In this document: in pieces, positions 45,701 through 54,076 of the stretch
Layout: each line of letters begins with the position of its first letter
How positions within the stretch are numbered: position 1 is the stretch's first letter
From: Lysobacterales bacterium
Lineage (GTDB): Bacteria > Pseudomonadota > Gammaproteobacteria > Xanthomonadales > SZUA-5
NCBI GenBank assembly: GCA_022841325.1
Contig: JALHRS010000021.1
Coordinates: 16,004-80,003 of the forward strand
Direction of reading: 5' to 3'
Length of the DNA: 64,000 nucleotides
Notes under the pieces: model-generated
Told to the model about the DNA's origin: nothing
Databases searched by the model: none
Seen by the model: the letters and a program-made list of their open reading frames with translations, nothing else
Program-made: the position numbers and the translations under genes

Positions 45701-45990
45701 TCCACCTCCAGCGCGTAGCCGGCCACGGTCTGACCCGCCGCCAGCGGGAACACGAACTCGCCCTCGAGCACGCGGCCGTTGGGATTGTCGAAACGCAGTT
45801 CCAGCGTGGTCCGGGCAATGAAGCCCTGCGTGCGAATCTGGATGTCGAGCTCGCCGAGCGTGATCGGCTGCAAGCCACTGGAGGGCGCTATCCACACCTG
45901 CGGTGGCTGCACCACGGGTGCCACATCCGGGTTCTGGGCCTGGGCCACAGGCAGGGCCAGGCAGGTCAGCAGCAACAGATATCGATACAC
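42733..45990 (-). CDS. VIT and von Willebrand A domain protein with C-terminal DUF2135-like domain
   Basis: A 1085-residue exported protein. A signal peptide (residues 1-19) is followed by a VIT domain (about 38-165: FIARTTLELRFDNPN, LEGEFVFPLAAGQTVAGYALEVDG), a vWA-type domain with the metal site DASAS (about 280), and a long region with helical and Ala-rich parts. The C-terminal domain DADNTDIDLWVVDPSG...GGYGPEVYTIRRPLPGTY matches the DUF2135/YfaP type. Proteins of this architecture are linked to cell-surface adhesion or inter-alpha-inhibitor-like folds, but the function here is unknown. Confidence 0.88.
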   Translation of the reverse strand: MYRYLLLLTCLALPVAQAQNPDVAPVVQPPQVWIAPSSGLQPITLGELDIQIRTQGFIARTTLELRFDNPNGRVLEGEFVFPLAAGQTVAGYALEVDGVMREGVVVDKETARVAFEETSRRRIDPGLAELTAGNVFRTRLYPIPAQGSKRVRLHLEATLADQGDSWRYRLPMYFKDPVARLHLRAETALIEGKPLSDDGKPDPDLRFDRSGSAWVAEYTREQVRPRSELAFRIPKAAGLAQIEAADVLDPAWRSVVALVDSGRPERASASQPRRIALFFDASASARERNRQHETAALAAWLKALKRVDVQLVAFRNDADPVQRFSIRGGNGSALLAAIDALPLDGGSSYGAIDLRTLGKVDQVLIIGDGLSNFGTSEPQLVDSSGRRPPVQLMHAAQRADHARLAWIAREGGGEVLDLGALSSADEAAQRLLQRQWRLLGTRSSGGSCRDISPKAPVSVERSLIISARCQGRGTLQLEFGHGEGEMVTRSIRFGQAEPASAALADTVHRLWAQGWLAQLASAAKPDDSAMSAIGKRYGVVTSGTSLLVLDRIEDYVRYRVEPKEAPLLAEYRRLIAMQPKPLPDPGLETRLQSLRQRWQEFRDYHAASYPGIETLLLPMAETEFAAWPDSTDKAWSAGRGQAQALLQQSQTLAQRWLREGAEPDSRRSWEREAAAVVFALEALRTQREQLPQIAGRHQDRARADDSLADRDSGLALEATTAQAVAAAPAPPSARPAMAMPASEPPVPMPVAEERMDGPAAAAKAIGGSSASEAVYALSAQIELSGWNPDTPYLADIRAADDPYLAYLAQREVHGQMPAFYLDVADFLREQAKAPRLALRVLSNLAELDTENTALTRVLAYRLGQWNLYALAVPQFEYALEQRPEEPQSYRDLGLALARQDQPDRGRAIKLLWQVAIGEWHGRFPDIEIIALHELNDVLAQTPEGSALDLTGLGIPAELLDPVAVGLRVVLSWDADNTDIDLWVVDPSGDKAVYSQPRTRTGGYMSRDFTGGYGPEVYTIRRPLPGTYVVLANYFGDRRQSLTGPVTIQLEFQTRFGTAGSERAATTRRLESGSQTIEIGRFRVGG

Positions 45991-46193
45991 CGGAGCTCTC
46001 CTCGCAGGTGAAGTGAAAGACTACCCTGAGCACAACGAGGCGCGGCGGCGAGTGGGGTTAAGCGTCGGTTGGAGGCCACTGACTGGCGCTGCGCTGGTCT
46101 GCGCATCAGACCGTCGGACGTAGCTCACGTTGACCCGAAGGGTCTAGGTGACCGCTCTGCGAGTCACGTAGGCCGCTTCGCGGCCAACCTGAC

Positions 46194-46862
46194 CTACGAC
46201 CAGCCTCCCCGCGGGCCGGGCGTCGCGTCAGCAAAGTGTCCGTGTCGCAGGAAGTGGGCTGTCAGCGCCGCGGCGCGTTCGGAAAACAGCAGTGCGGTGT
46301 GGCTGGCAGCCACGGTGCAGTGATCACGGATGCCGGGCAGCCGGGTTTCGGCGACGGCCACGGTGCCGTCATTGGGTCGCGGCAGCGGTCCGAGGATCAG
46401 GCTCAGGCCGAAGGAAAGCTCGCCGGCAATCACGCCGATGTCGGCGTCGCCCTGCCACGCCGGCAGGCCGTCGATCAGAATCTGGCGGGCGCCGCCGAGG
46501 CCGAGCTTGTCCAGCTTCACCCGGCTCAGGCGTCGCGCCAGCTGGCTGCCGCGCAGTGGTGATCCGAGGCAGACCACGCGCCGCACGCGTCCGGCCGCGG
46601 CATGCGCGCTGCGCAGAAAGTCCACGGCGATGACCCCACCCAGGCTGTGCCCGACCAGATACACCGGCTCTGGCCGGGCATCGATGGCCCGGGCCAGACG
46701 GGCATGGTGCTCGCTGACCGGCGACTTGATGCTGGCGTAGTCGAAGCGCTGGACCTGAAAGCCGGCCTGTTGCAGGCGCGCATCCAGTCTGGCGGTGACG
46801 CCCGAACGCATCCAGATGCCGTGCAGCAACAGCACCCGCGGACGGGCGTCGGGCTCAGCCAC
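46194..46862 (-). CDS. Alpha/beta hydrolase, lipase-like
   Basis: A 222-residue hydrolase with no signal peptide. N-terminal RVLLLHGIWMRSG, nucleophile Ser73 in the GHSLGG elbow, a likely acidic residue in NDGTVAV and catalytic His in SHTALLF near the C-terminus. This set is typical of PGAP1-like or triacylglycerol lipase-related serine hydrolases. The start overlaps the end of the SPOR-like gene by 8 bases. Substrate unknown. Confidence 0.88.
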   Translation of the reverse strand: MAEPDARPRVLLLHGIWMRSGVTARLDARLQQAGFQVQRFDYASIKSPVSEHHARLARAIDARPEPVYLVGHSLGGVIAVDFLRSAHAAAGRVRRVVCLGSPLRGSQLARRLSRVKLDKLGLGGARQILIDGLPAWQGDADIGVIAGELSFGLSLILGPLPRPNDGTVAVAETRLPGIRDHCTVAASHTALLFSERAAALTAHFLRHGHFADATPGPRGGWS

Positions 46863-47526
46863 AGCTGCGCGGTTTCAGGGTCAGCTCAGCGGCCCCGGGC
46901 AGCTGGCTGTAGTCGGGTGGCTCGGGCGCATCGCGCTCATATTCGATCCAGAAGGCGCGCTCGACCTCGGTGCGCTCTTCCAGCCTGGCGGGAAATCCCA
47001 GCGCGGCGATCTGCGCCTGCCGGCGTGCGGCATTGTCGCGGTCGCGAAACAGGCCCAGCGACACCGTGTTCTCGTGATCGCCCGCGGTGACCACGTAGTA
47101 GTCGCGCACGCCGGCGGCATTCAGCTGTCGCGCCGACTTCAGTGCCGCATCGCGGGTGGTGAAGGCTGGCAGATAGACCCAGTAGCCGCGCGTGGTCACG
47201 CTGCTGCTCTCCTGGTACTGGATGCGCTTGACCTGCGGTGTCAGCAGATCCATGCCGCGACGCAGATCCGACTGGGTTTCAAACGGGCCCAGTGCCGCAC
47301 ACACCGCTGGCGGCAGATTGGGGTCGCCCGCTGCCTGCGCCGAATCGGCCGCCTGCGCGGCCTGCGCCATCAGCGAGCTGTCGCGCTCACTCAACAGCAC
47401 CAGACTGGGGACATCGCTGTCGGCAACGGCCACGGGCGGCTGTGGCGCCTGCGCGCGCCCGTACCACCAGGCCCCTGCGGCCAGGTTCATCACCAACAGC
47501 AGTAGAAACAGGATGCGCGCCAGCAT
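46855..47526 (-). CDS. SPOR-domain-like membrane protein
   Basis: A 223-residue protein with an N-terminal transmembrane anchor (about residues 3-22), a linker and a C-terminal domain containing YWVYLPAFTTRDAALKSARQL, NTVSLGLFRDRDNAARRQAQIAALG, two turns of an SPOR-like repeat. SPOR domains bind denuded septal peptidoglycan. One of the later cysteines ends the protein (RSCG). Overlaps the hydrolase gene. Confidence 0.8.
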   Translation of the reverse strand: MLARILFLLLLVMNLAAGAWWYGRAQAPQPPVAVADSDVPSLVLLSERDSSLMAQAAQAADSAQAAGDPNLPPAVCAALGPFETQSDLRRGMDLLTPQVKRIQYQESSSVTTRGYWVYLPAFTTRDAALKSARQLNAAGVRDYYVVTAGDHENTVSLGLFRDRDNAARRQAQIAALGFPARLEERTEVERAFWIEYERDAPEPPDYSQLPGAAELTLKPRSCG

Positions 47527-47616
47527 GGGTCGCCGTATCGACGGTCAGCCTCGCATTCTATGCGTACTGCGCCGAAGGACTGCTCAGCGGTGCGGCAGTG
47601 CCCGCAGTTCGACCGA

Positions 47617-48138
47617 TCAGGCTCGCACCAGCGTCACCGGAATTTCGGCTTCCTGGGCGACCCGGTTGGCCACCGAGCCGAGCAGGGCGCTGCCCAGCGG
47701 GCCATGGCCGCGAGTACCCATCAGGATCATGCTCGCGCCGAGGTTCATGCTGCGGCGGACGATGCAACCGGCCGGATTACCCATGACCAGATGGCGAGTG
47801 AATGCCAGGCCGGCGGCCGTCAGGTGTTCGCAGGTCTCTGTGGTCTGCTCGATGCCGTTCGCCTCCAGTTGGCGGTCGGCCGCTTCCTTGCCGACAAAGG
47901 GATGTATCCACAGCAAGTGCACGGCACACGGCCAGTGATAGACCCGCTGCCACTGGATGATCTGATCAGCCAGCGCCAGGCTGACTTCGGTGCCATCGAT
48001 GGCAACGACGATACGCGGAAGAGTGTTGGCCATGGCCGGGCCGAAATGCTGAGTGACTGCGATCAGGCGTTCGATGTCGTCGCGTTCCTCGTGGCGCTCG
48101 CCATCCTGCTCGGGCAAATGAAGGATCGGTCTGGTCAT
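47617..48138 (-). CDS. Universal stress protein (UspA family)
   Basis: A 173-residue Usp-fold protein. The start of the domain (ANTLPRIVVAIDGTEVSLALAD) and the ATP-binding loop GTRGHGPLGSALLGSVANR (the G-x2-G-x9-G-S type) are present, so it probably binds ATP. The N-terminal 25 residues (HLPEQDGERHEERDD) are polar and may be an extension. It is monocistronic by spacing. Confidence 0.92.
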   Translation of the reverse strand: MTRPILHLPEQDGERHEERDDIERLIAVTQHFGPAMANTLPRIVVAIDGTEVSLALADQIIQWQRVYHWPCAVHLLWIHPFVGKEAADRQLEANGIEQTTETCEHLTAAGLAFTRHLVMGNPAGCIVRRSMNLGASMILMGTRGHGPLGSALLGSVANRVAQEAEIPVTLVRA

Positions 48139-48167
48139 CGACGGCTTACTCCTGGATGTTCGAAGGC

Positions 48168-48758
48168 TTATTGCGCGTTGACCCTCTGGGCTTCGAGCAG
48201 ACTATCCAGCTGTCCGGCGCGGTCGCGCGTTATGTTGGCCAGGGCCTCGGCGTGCATGGGCTGGAACATGGTGCCCGACATGGCACCATAGGCGCTGTTC
48301 AGTGCTTCGTATTCGGCATCGCGGAAGGCCAGCCATTGCCGCTGCGAGACTCGCAGCTTTTCCTTCGCCTCCGGCCCGAGTTCGGCCATCAGCTCACGCC
48401 AGAGCCGATTCAGCTCCTTGTCCCAGGCCGCCTGGGATTGATCGATGCAGTGGCGCATGCCCTGGGTGCTCATGCCCTCGGGCGTTTCCATGCAGCGCAT
48501 CAGCTCGGCTTCGATCGGGTGCCGGTCGGCGAAGGCGTCGTTGGCGGTGGCCCATGCGGGGGCCAGCGCCAGCAGCGAGGCGGCTACCCAGGCGCGGGGA
48601 AGAGCCGTGGAGCGGGGCACGGGGCAGGGGGCAGGGGGCAGGGGAAGAGCAGTGAAGCGGGGCACGGGGAAGGGGGCAGGGGGCCGGGGAGGAGCTGCGC
48701 CCTGGTCCCAATTTTGCGGTTCCCGATTCTGAAAGACGTTCACAGTGCGATTGATCAT
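48168..48758 (-). CDS. LprI-like (DUF1311) exported protein with repeat-derived N-terminus
   Basis: The conserved region is residues ~75-185: CMETPEGMSTQGMRHCIDQSQAAWDKELNRLWRELM and KEKLRVSQRQWLAFRDAEYEA, the DUF1311/LprI lysozyme-inhibitor-like pattern. The signal peptide appears as WVAASLLALAPAWATA. Upstream of it, PAPFPVPRFTALPLPPAPCPVPRSTALP is translated from GGGGCACGGGG-type repeats, so the ATG at 48758 seems to add a repeat-derived head. An in-frame GTG at 48620 would give a normal signal peptide and may be the native start. Confidence 0.75.
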   Translation of the reverse strand: MINRTVNVFQNREPQNWDQGAAPPRPPAPFPVPRFTALPLPPAPCPVPRSTALPRAWVAASLLALAPAWATANDAFADRHPIEAELMRCMETPEGMSTQGMRHCIDQSQAAWDKELNRLWRELMAELGPEAKEKLRVSQRQWLAFRDAEYEALNSAYGAMSGTMFQPMHAEALANITRDRAGQLDSLLEAQRVNAQ

Positions 48759-48894
48759 GTTTCTGGCCTTGACTCCACCTCAAAAATGAAGATCCTGCCC
48801 CGTGCCCCGTGCCCCGTGCCCCGTGCCCCGTGCCCCGTGCCCCGTGCCCCGTGCCCCGTGCCCCGTGCCCCGTGCCCCGTGCCCCGTGCCCCGT
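48614..48894. repeat. GGGGCAC / CCCCGTG tandem repeat hairpin
   Basis: The left side (48614-48690) has GGGGCACGGGG and GGGGCAGG words; the right side (48797-48894) is a perfect tandem array of 14 copies of GCCCCGT. The two sides are complementary and can pair across about 106 bases that include the start codon of the LprI-like gene. Confidence 0.88.
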
Positions 48895-48904
48895 GCCGCG
48901 TCCC

Positions 48905-50677
48905 TCACTTCTTCTTCGGAATGTACAGATCGGTGATCGTACCCTCGTAGACCTCGGCCGCCATGCCCACCGATTCGCTCAAGGTCGGATGCGGGTGGAT
49001 GGTCAGGCCGATGTCGCTGGCATCGCAGCCCATTTCGATGGCGAGCGCCGCTTCGCTGATGAGATCGCCGGCGTTGGGGCCGACGATGCCGGCGCCGACG
49101 ATCTTGTGCGAGGCCTCATCGAAGATCAGCTTGGTGAAGCCCTCGGTGCGGTTGATGCCGATGGCGCGGCCGCTGGCGGCATAGGGGAATTTGCCCACGC
49201 CCACCTTCATGCCCTTTTCCTTGGCTTCGCTCTCGGTGACGCCCACCCAGGCGATCTCGGGGTCGGTATAGGCCACGCTCGGAATCACCCGGGCGACAAA
49301 CTCGCTGTTCTGGCCGGCGATCACTTCGGCCGCCACCTTGCCCTCATGGGTCGCCTTGTGGGCCAGCATCGGCTGGCCGACGATGTCGCCGATGGCGAAG
49401 ATATGCGGCACATTGGTACGCATCTGCCTGTCGACGGCGATGAAGCCGCGATCACTGACCGCCACACCGGCTGCCTCGGCCTTGATCTTCTTGCCATTGG
49501 GGGTGCGCCCGACGGCGCACAGCACGCGGTCGAAGAGCATGGGTTCTGGCGCCTTGTCGCCTTCGAAGGTGCTCAGCAGGCCCTTCTTCTGCGCTTCCAC
49601 CGAGACCACCCTGGTCTTCAGATGGATGCCGCCATAGCGCTTGCCGATGCGCTGCTGCAGCGGCCGCACCAGATCGGGATCGGTGCCGGGCATCAGCTGG
49701 TCGAGCAGTTCGACCACGGTGACTTCGCTGCCGAGCGCGTCATACACACAGGCCATTTCCAGACCGATGATGCCGCCACCGATCACCAGCAGCTTCTTCG
49801 GGATATCGGCCAGATCCAGCGCGTCGGTGGAATCCATCATGCGGGCATCGTCCCAGGGTAGGCCGGGCAGTTTCACTGCCTGTGATCCGGCGGCGATGAT
49901 GGCGTGCTCGAAACCGATCACCTGCTCGCCCTCGGCGGTCTTCACGGTCAGCGTGTTGGCCGAGCTGAATTCGCCGCTGCCCTGCAGCACTCGCACCTTG
50001 CGCTGCTTGGCCATGCCCGACAGGCCGCCGGTGAGCTTGCCGACCACCTTGTCCTTGTACTCGCGCAGCTTGTCCAGATCGATCCTGGGCTTGCCAAAGG
50101 AAATGCCGAGCTCGGCCGAATGGCTGGCCTCGTCGATGACGCGCGCCGTGTGCAGCAGGGCCTTGGACGGAATGCAGCCCACATTCAGGCAGACGCCGCC
50201 GAGCGTGGAATAACGTTCGACCAGGATCACGTCGAGGCCGAGGTCGGCACCGCGGAAGGCCGCGGTATAGCCGCCCGGACCCGCACCCAGCACCAGCAGC
50301 TGGCAGCGCAGGTCGGTGTTGGCTGGGGCGGCTGCCGGACTGGGCGCTGGCGCCGGGGTCTTTGGTGCTTCCGCTGCCGACTTTGCAGCCGGCGCCTCCG
50401 CTTTCTTTTCCGTCGGCGCGTCCCTGGAGGGGGCGTCCGCTTCGCTGTCGAGGATCGCGACCACCGTCCCTTCCGACACCGAGTCACCCACCTTGACCTT
50501 GAGCTCGACCAGGGTGCCGGCGGCGCTGGAGGGCACTTCCATCGTGGCCTTGTCGGACTCCAGCGTCAGCAGACCCTGATCGACCCGGATCTGGTCGCCG
50601 GGCTGGGCCAGCAGTTCGATCACCGGCACGTCCTGATAACTGCCGATATCCGGGACCCGGACTTCAATCTTGGCCAT
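48905..50677 (-). CDS. lpdA: Dihydrolipoamide dehydrogenase with N-terminal lipoyl domain
   Basis: The E3 of pyruvate or 2-oxoacid dehydrogenase complexes; 590 residues. An N-terminal lipoyl domain (Lys43 in ESDKATMEVPS) and Ala/Pro linker (80-122) precede the FAD site GAGPGGYTAA, the redox-active disulfide CLNVGCIPSK (C163-C168), the NAD site GGGIIGLEMA, and the catalytic HPHPTLSES near the end. E3 enzymes with a lipoyl domain usually belong to a pdh operon after aceE-aceF; here it is alone, with repeats on both sides. Confidence 0.96.
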   Translation of the reverse strand: MAKIEVRVPDIGSYQDVPVIELLAQPGDQIRVDQGLLTLESDKATMEVPSSAAGTLVELKVKVGDSVSEGTVVAILDSEADAPSRDAPTEKKAEAPAAKSAAEAPKTPAPAPSPAAAPANTDLRCQLLVLGAGPGGYTAAFRGADLGLDVILVERYSTLGGVCLNVGCIPSKALLHTARVIDEASHSAELGISFGKPRIDLDKLREYKDKVVGKLTGGLSGMAKQRKVRVLQGSGEFSSANTLTVKTAEGEQVIGFEHAIIAAGSQAVKLPGLPWDDARMMDSTDALDLADIPKKLLVIGGGIIGLEMACVYDALGSEVTVVELLDQLMPGTDPDLVRPLQQRIGKRYGGIHLKTRVVSVEAQKKGLLSTFEGDKAPEPMLFDRVLCAVGRTPNGKKIKAEAAGVAVSDRGFIAVDRQMRTNVPHIFAIGDIVGQPMLAHKATHEGKVAAEVIAGQNSEFVARVIPSVAYTDPEIAWVGVTESEAKEKGMKVGVGKFPYAASGRAIGINRTEGFTKLIFDEASHKIVGAGIVGPNAGDLISEAALAIEMGCDASDIGLTIHPHPTLSESVGMAAEVYEGTITDLYIPKKK

Positions 50678-50781
50678 GATGCCGCTCCTTGCTGGGACCG
50701 CTCAGAGCATAGCGGGCTGACCCGCTTCGCGGGCAGGCCGGTCGCGGATGAATCCGCTCCCACAGTTTCCAGCAGAATTTA

Positions 50782-50876
50782 TCACGCGGAGGCGCGGAGG
50801 CGCGGAGGCCGCGGAGAAGTGCAATCGCCATTGAGGAACCTTGGCTTTTCTCCGCGACCTCCGCGCCTCCGCGTGA
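50782..50876. repeat. CGCGGAGG-type hairpin
   Basis: The outer arms 50782-50800 and 50858-50876 pair perfectly over 19 bp; the inner part continues with CGCGGAGG-type words on the left and CTCCGCG words on the right. The word resembles the CGCAGAGAACGC-type element near 63860. Confidence 0.88.
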
Positions 50877-50941
50877 ACAAACGGTCTCCACAGACTGTTT
50901 CGCTGCGCTCTGCATGCAGAGTGCGGCCGGGACCCCCGGGC

Positions 50942-50973
50942 AAAAAAAAAGAGCAGGCCTGAGCCTGCTCTTC
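50942..50973 (-). terminator. Rho-independent terminator of the DUF2059 gene
   Basis: On the minus strand, GAAGAGCAGGC pairs with GCCTGCTCTT, followed by a run of nine T. It lies 47 bases after the gene stop at 51021. Confidence 0.92.
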
Positions 50974-51020
50974 GGGATCAAGGTCGATGTGCCGGCGGCG
51001 GTTGCCGCCGGCGCACGCGA

Positions 51021-51557
51021 TTACTGACCGTCAGCCTGACCTTCTGCCGGTGCCGCTGCCGCGGCGCAGGTCTTGTAGGCTTCTTCCAGGCGCGGACCGA
51101 AGCCCTGGGCGATCTTGTAGCCTTCCTGCATGGTCGCCTGGCCCTGCATCTGTGCGGCCTGCATCTTCTGCATCACGTCCGGCATCTTGTCGAGCATCTT
51201 CACGCCGGTGGCCGACTTGAAGAAGCGGGTCATTTCTTCCAGTTCCGACTGGCTGAACACTTCGGTGTAGACCACGGCCACGTCGTGGCGGATCTTCTCG
51301 ATCTGCTCGTCGCTGAAGCTGACGGCGCTCATGGCCTTGGAGAACTCGGCGAGCACCGGCTGGGCCGATTCGCAGCCCTGGAACTGGGCGACGGTCGACT
51401 TGACCATCGGCTCGGTCGGATTCTTCATCTGGTCGAACATCTGGTCGGTGCGCGAGGCGGCGATCAGATCGAGCGCGGCCTTGACGTGGGCGCCATCGGC
51501 GGCGGGAGCCGAATCAGCGGCGGAAAGTGTGGCGACCAACAGCAAGGCGGAAAGCAT
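51021..51557 (-). CDS. Exported DUF2059-like protein
   Basis: A 178-residue exported protein. The ATG at 51557 has a CAGGAG sequence about 8 bases upstream and gives a short signal peptide (MLSALLLVATLSAADS). The remainder is helical and resembles the DUF2059 family: VKAALDLIAASRTDQMFDQM, then YTEVFSQSELEEMTRFFKSATGVKMLDKMP. It ends in an Ala-rich tail. It has its own terminator and is probably well expressed. Function unknown. Confidence 0.85.
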   Translation of the reverse strand: MLSALLLVATLSAADSAPAADGAHVKAALDLIAASRTDQMFDQMKNPTEPMVKSTVAQFQGCESAQPVLAEFSKAMSAVSFSDEQIEKIRHDVAVVYTEVFSQSELEEMTRFFKSATGVKMLDKMPDVMQKMQAAQMQGQATMQEGYKIAQGFGPRLEEAYKTCAAAAAPAEGQADGQ

Positions 51558-51739
51558 CGAAAACTCCTGGGACTCGGTAAGGGTTTCCCGCGCAGACGGG
51601 AAAGGGGCGCGCAATATAGCGCGTTGAGGGTCTCGGACCGTCAAACTGCGCAAAGGTTCCCGGTCGCCGCAATTGGCCGCGAGCGCTCAACTACACCGAT
51701 GCTAAACTCGGCTGCTCGACCCTTTGGCATCGTGCGATC

Positions 51740-54076
51740 GTGGCGACCCCGGAAATCCCCGGCTACAAGCTTCTCAAGCAGATTGGTTCCGGGGGAATGG
51801 CCACGGTGTATCTGGCCGTCCAGATTTCGCTGGATCGCAAGGTTGCCATCAAGGTGTTGCGCAGCGCCGGCGACGATGATCCGGAACGCACCGAGAAGCG
51901 CTTTCTGCGTGAAGGTCGCACGCTCGCCAAGATCACCCACAAGAACGTCTGTGGCATCTATGACATCGCCAAGGTCGATGACCTGGCCTACATCGCGATG
52001 GAGTATCTGGACGGCGGCACGCTGGTCGACCAGCTCAAGCGCGGCGTCTCGGTGGGTGAGGCCATCGCCATCGTGGTCCAGGTGGCCTCGGCGCTGGAAG
52101 AGGCGCACAAGCTCGGCATCATCCATCGCGACCTGAAACCGGCCAATGTGATGTTGCGCGGTGGGCGGGTGCCGGTGCTGACCGATTTCGGCATCGCCCG
52201 CGAGCTCACCGCCAGCCAGACCCGCATCACTGCCGAGAACATGATCGTCGGCACCCCGATCTACATGAGCCCCGAGCAGGTGTCCGGTGGCGAGGTCGAT
52301 GGGCGCTCCGACCTGTACGCACTCGGCATCATGTTCTACGAGTTGCTCACCGGACAGCCGCCCTTCAAGGGCGATACCCCGATTGCGGTGTGCATGCAGC
52401 ACCTGACGGCGCCTCTGCCGACGATGCCGCCGAGCCTGGCGGATCTGCAGCCGGTCATGGATCGGATGCTGGCCAAGCGTCGTGAAGACCGCTATTCGAG
52501 CATGAGCGAGTTCACCCACGCCCTGCGCGAGGTCTTCGTCGATTCCGACGCCATGCGCGATGCCGCCAGTTTCAGCCCCGACACACCGTGGTCGGAACAG
52601 CTGCGGGATCTGGGATTTTCCTTCGATACCCTGCGCGACGCCGAGTTCAAGGCCGCGCTGACCGAGCAGCGCCGGGCGGTAGGACCCCGCAAACGGGCGG
52701 CACCGAAAAAGAAGAAAGCCGCCGTCAAGACGGGTGCGCTGGCGCGCCCCTGGTATCTGTACCTGGCCGTGGCCCTGGTGTTGATGGTGCTGGCGGCGGG
52801 CGCCGGCTGGATGGCGCTGCGGACCAAGCCACCCACGGAAAACGAGAACCGGCTGCTGACCTTCCTGCGCACCGAATTCGCCGAGCGCATGGAGCTGGGA
52901 CAGCTGTACGAGCCGATGGGCGACAGCGCCCTGGACACGGTGCGCAAGATGCAGGAGGTACATCAGACGGCCGAGCAGACCGTCGAGGCCCTGAAGACCC
53001 TGCGTGCCTCACTGGTCGAAAAGGCCCGTGGCGAACTGGCCCGGCGCGATCTCCTGGCTCTGGATGTCACCCTCGGCGTGCTGGAGGAGCGATTGCCGGA
53101 CACGCCGGAACTGGCCGAACTCAAATCGGGCCGTGAGAATCTGGCCAGTACCTTGGCCGGGGAGGCGGCGATTCGCACGCGTCTGGACCGACTGCGTGAA
53201 CTGGTCGATGGTGCTACGCCCCGGCCGGGCGAGAGTGTGCAGAGGTTATTCGTGCAACTGCATCCGGTGCTCGCCTCCGACCCCAAGTTCCAGGCACTGG
53301 AGCCGCGCGCCATCGCCGCTGCCCGGGTGGCCATCGAGGCTGCGACTGCCGCTGGCGAGACCCGATCCGCCCTGGATTCGGCCACCGAACTCGCCGACCT
53401 GCTGCCCAAGAACGCGGAACTGGCGAAAATGGTGGCCGATCTGAAGCAAACCGTGGCGGCAGCCGAGATCGAGCAGGCCGTGGACGAATGGAATCGCGCG
53501 CTGGCGGCGCCCGGCGAACTGGATTCGGCACGACTGGCCACGCTGTTGTCGGGATTGGCGCGCCTGGACGAATTGGGCCTGGCCACCGCCGATCTGGTGC
53601 AGATGCGACAGCTGCTGTCGACCGTGGTGCTGAGCGAGGCCAACAGCATGGTCGGCAGGGGTGACTATGACGGCGCACTGGCCCTGATCGGCCAGGCACG
53701 GGCCGATCTGGTGACCGTTCCGGCCCTGATCGAGGCCCAGAATCGCATCGGCGCCGAGCGCGAGGCTGCGTCGGAGGCCAGTCGCCAGGCGGCACTGAAG
53801 GCCCGTCAGGGTCAGGTCGCCATCAGTTCGGCGCCCTGGGCCAAGGTCGAGCAGGTCGTCGATGGTGCCGGCAAACGCATCGCGCTGCCGGCCGATGCAG
53901 CGACACCCATGCTGCTGACGCTGCCGGAGGGCCGCTATCTGGTCACGCTGGTGTCGGGGCAGAGCGGGGGCAGGCGTCAGGAAGGGGTCAAGATTGAAAG
54001 TGGCAAGCTGACCCGGGTGACCGTCAGCTTCGAGGGCTACGATGCCGATGCCTTCATGCGCGAAGGAGGCTGGTGA
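51740..54076 (+). CDS. Transmembrane Ser/Thr protein kinase
   Basis: A 778-residue Hanks-type kinase. The kinase domain covers about residues 8-275, with glycine loop GSGGMA (16-21), Lys38, the catalytic HRDLKPAN (129-136), D149FG and the APE-like SPEQVSGG. A Lys-rich linker (RAAPKKKKA), a transmembrane helix (about 337-357) and a long, mostly helical periplasmic part with a C-terminal PEGA-like beta stretch (LPEGRYLVTLVSGQSGGRRQEG) follow. GTG start at 51740. Coupled to the next gene (GTGATG), with which it probably works. Confidence 0.93.
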   Translation: MATPEIPGYKLLKQIGSGGMATVYLAVQISLDRKVAIKVLRSAGDDDPERTEKRFLREGRTLAKITHKNVCGIYDIAKVDDLAYIAMEYLDGGTLVDQLKRGVSVGEAIAIVVQVASALEEAHKLGIIHRDLKPANVMLRGGRVPVLTDFGIARELTASQTRITAENMIVGTPIYMSPEQVSGGEVDGRSDLYALGIMFYELLTGQPPFKGDTPIAVCMQHLTAPLPTMPPSLADLQPVMDRMLAKRREDRYSSMSEFTHALREVFVDSDAMRDAASFSPDTPWSEQLRDLGFSFDTLRDAEFKAALTEQRRAVGPRKRAAPKKKKAAVKTGALARPWYLYLAVALVLMVLAAGAGWMALRTKPPTENENRLLTFLRTEFAERMELGQLYEPMGDSALDTVRKMQEVHQTAEQTVEALKTLRASLVEKARGELARRDLLALDVTLGVLEERLPDTPELAELKSGRENLASTLAGEAAIRTRLDRLRELVDGATPRPGESVQRLFVQLHPVLASDPKFQALEPRAIAAARVAIEAATAAGETRSALDSATELADLLPKNAELAKMVADLKQTVAAAEIEQAVDEWNRALAAPGELDSARLATLLSGLARLDELGLATADLVQMRQLLSTVVLSEANSMVGRGDYDGALALIGQARADLVTVPALIEAQNRIGAEREAASEASRQAALKARQGQVAISSAPWAKVEQVVDGAGKRIALPADAATPMLLTLPEGRYLVTLVSGQSGGRRQEGVKIESGKLTRVTVSFEGYDADAFMREGGW

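Larger units (their letters stand above)
50678..51020. other. Non-coding gap with repeats and a terminator
   Basis: This 343-base gap holds a single GAGCGGATTCATCCGC-type arm (about 50734-50765, minus orientation), a CGCGGAGG hairpin (50782-50876) and the terminator of the gene at 51021 (50942-50973). No gene was seen in it. Confidence 0.8.

Noticed and set aside
48797..48894. CCCCGTG array as a CRISPR
   Set aside because: The repeats are 7 bases long and directly adjacent, with no spacers.
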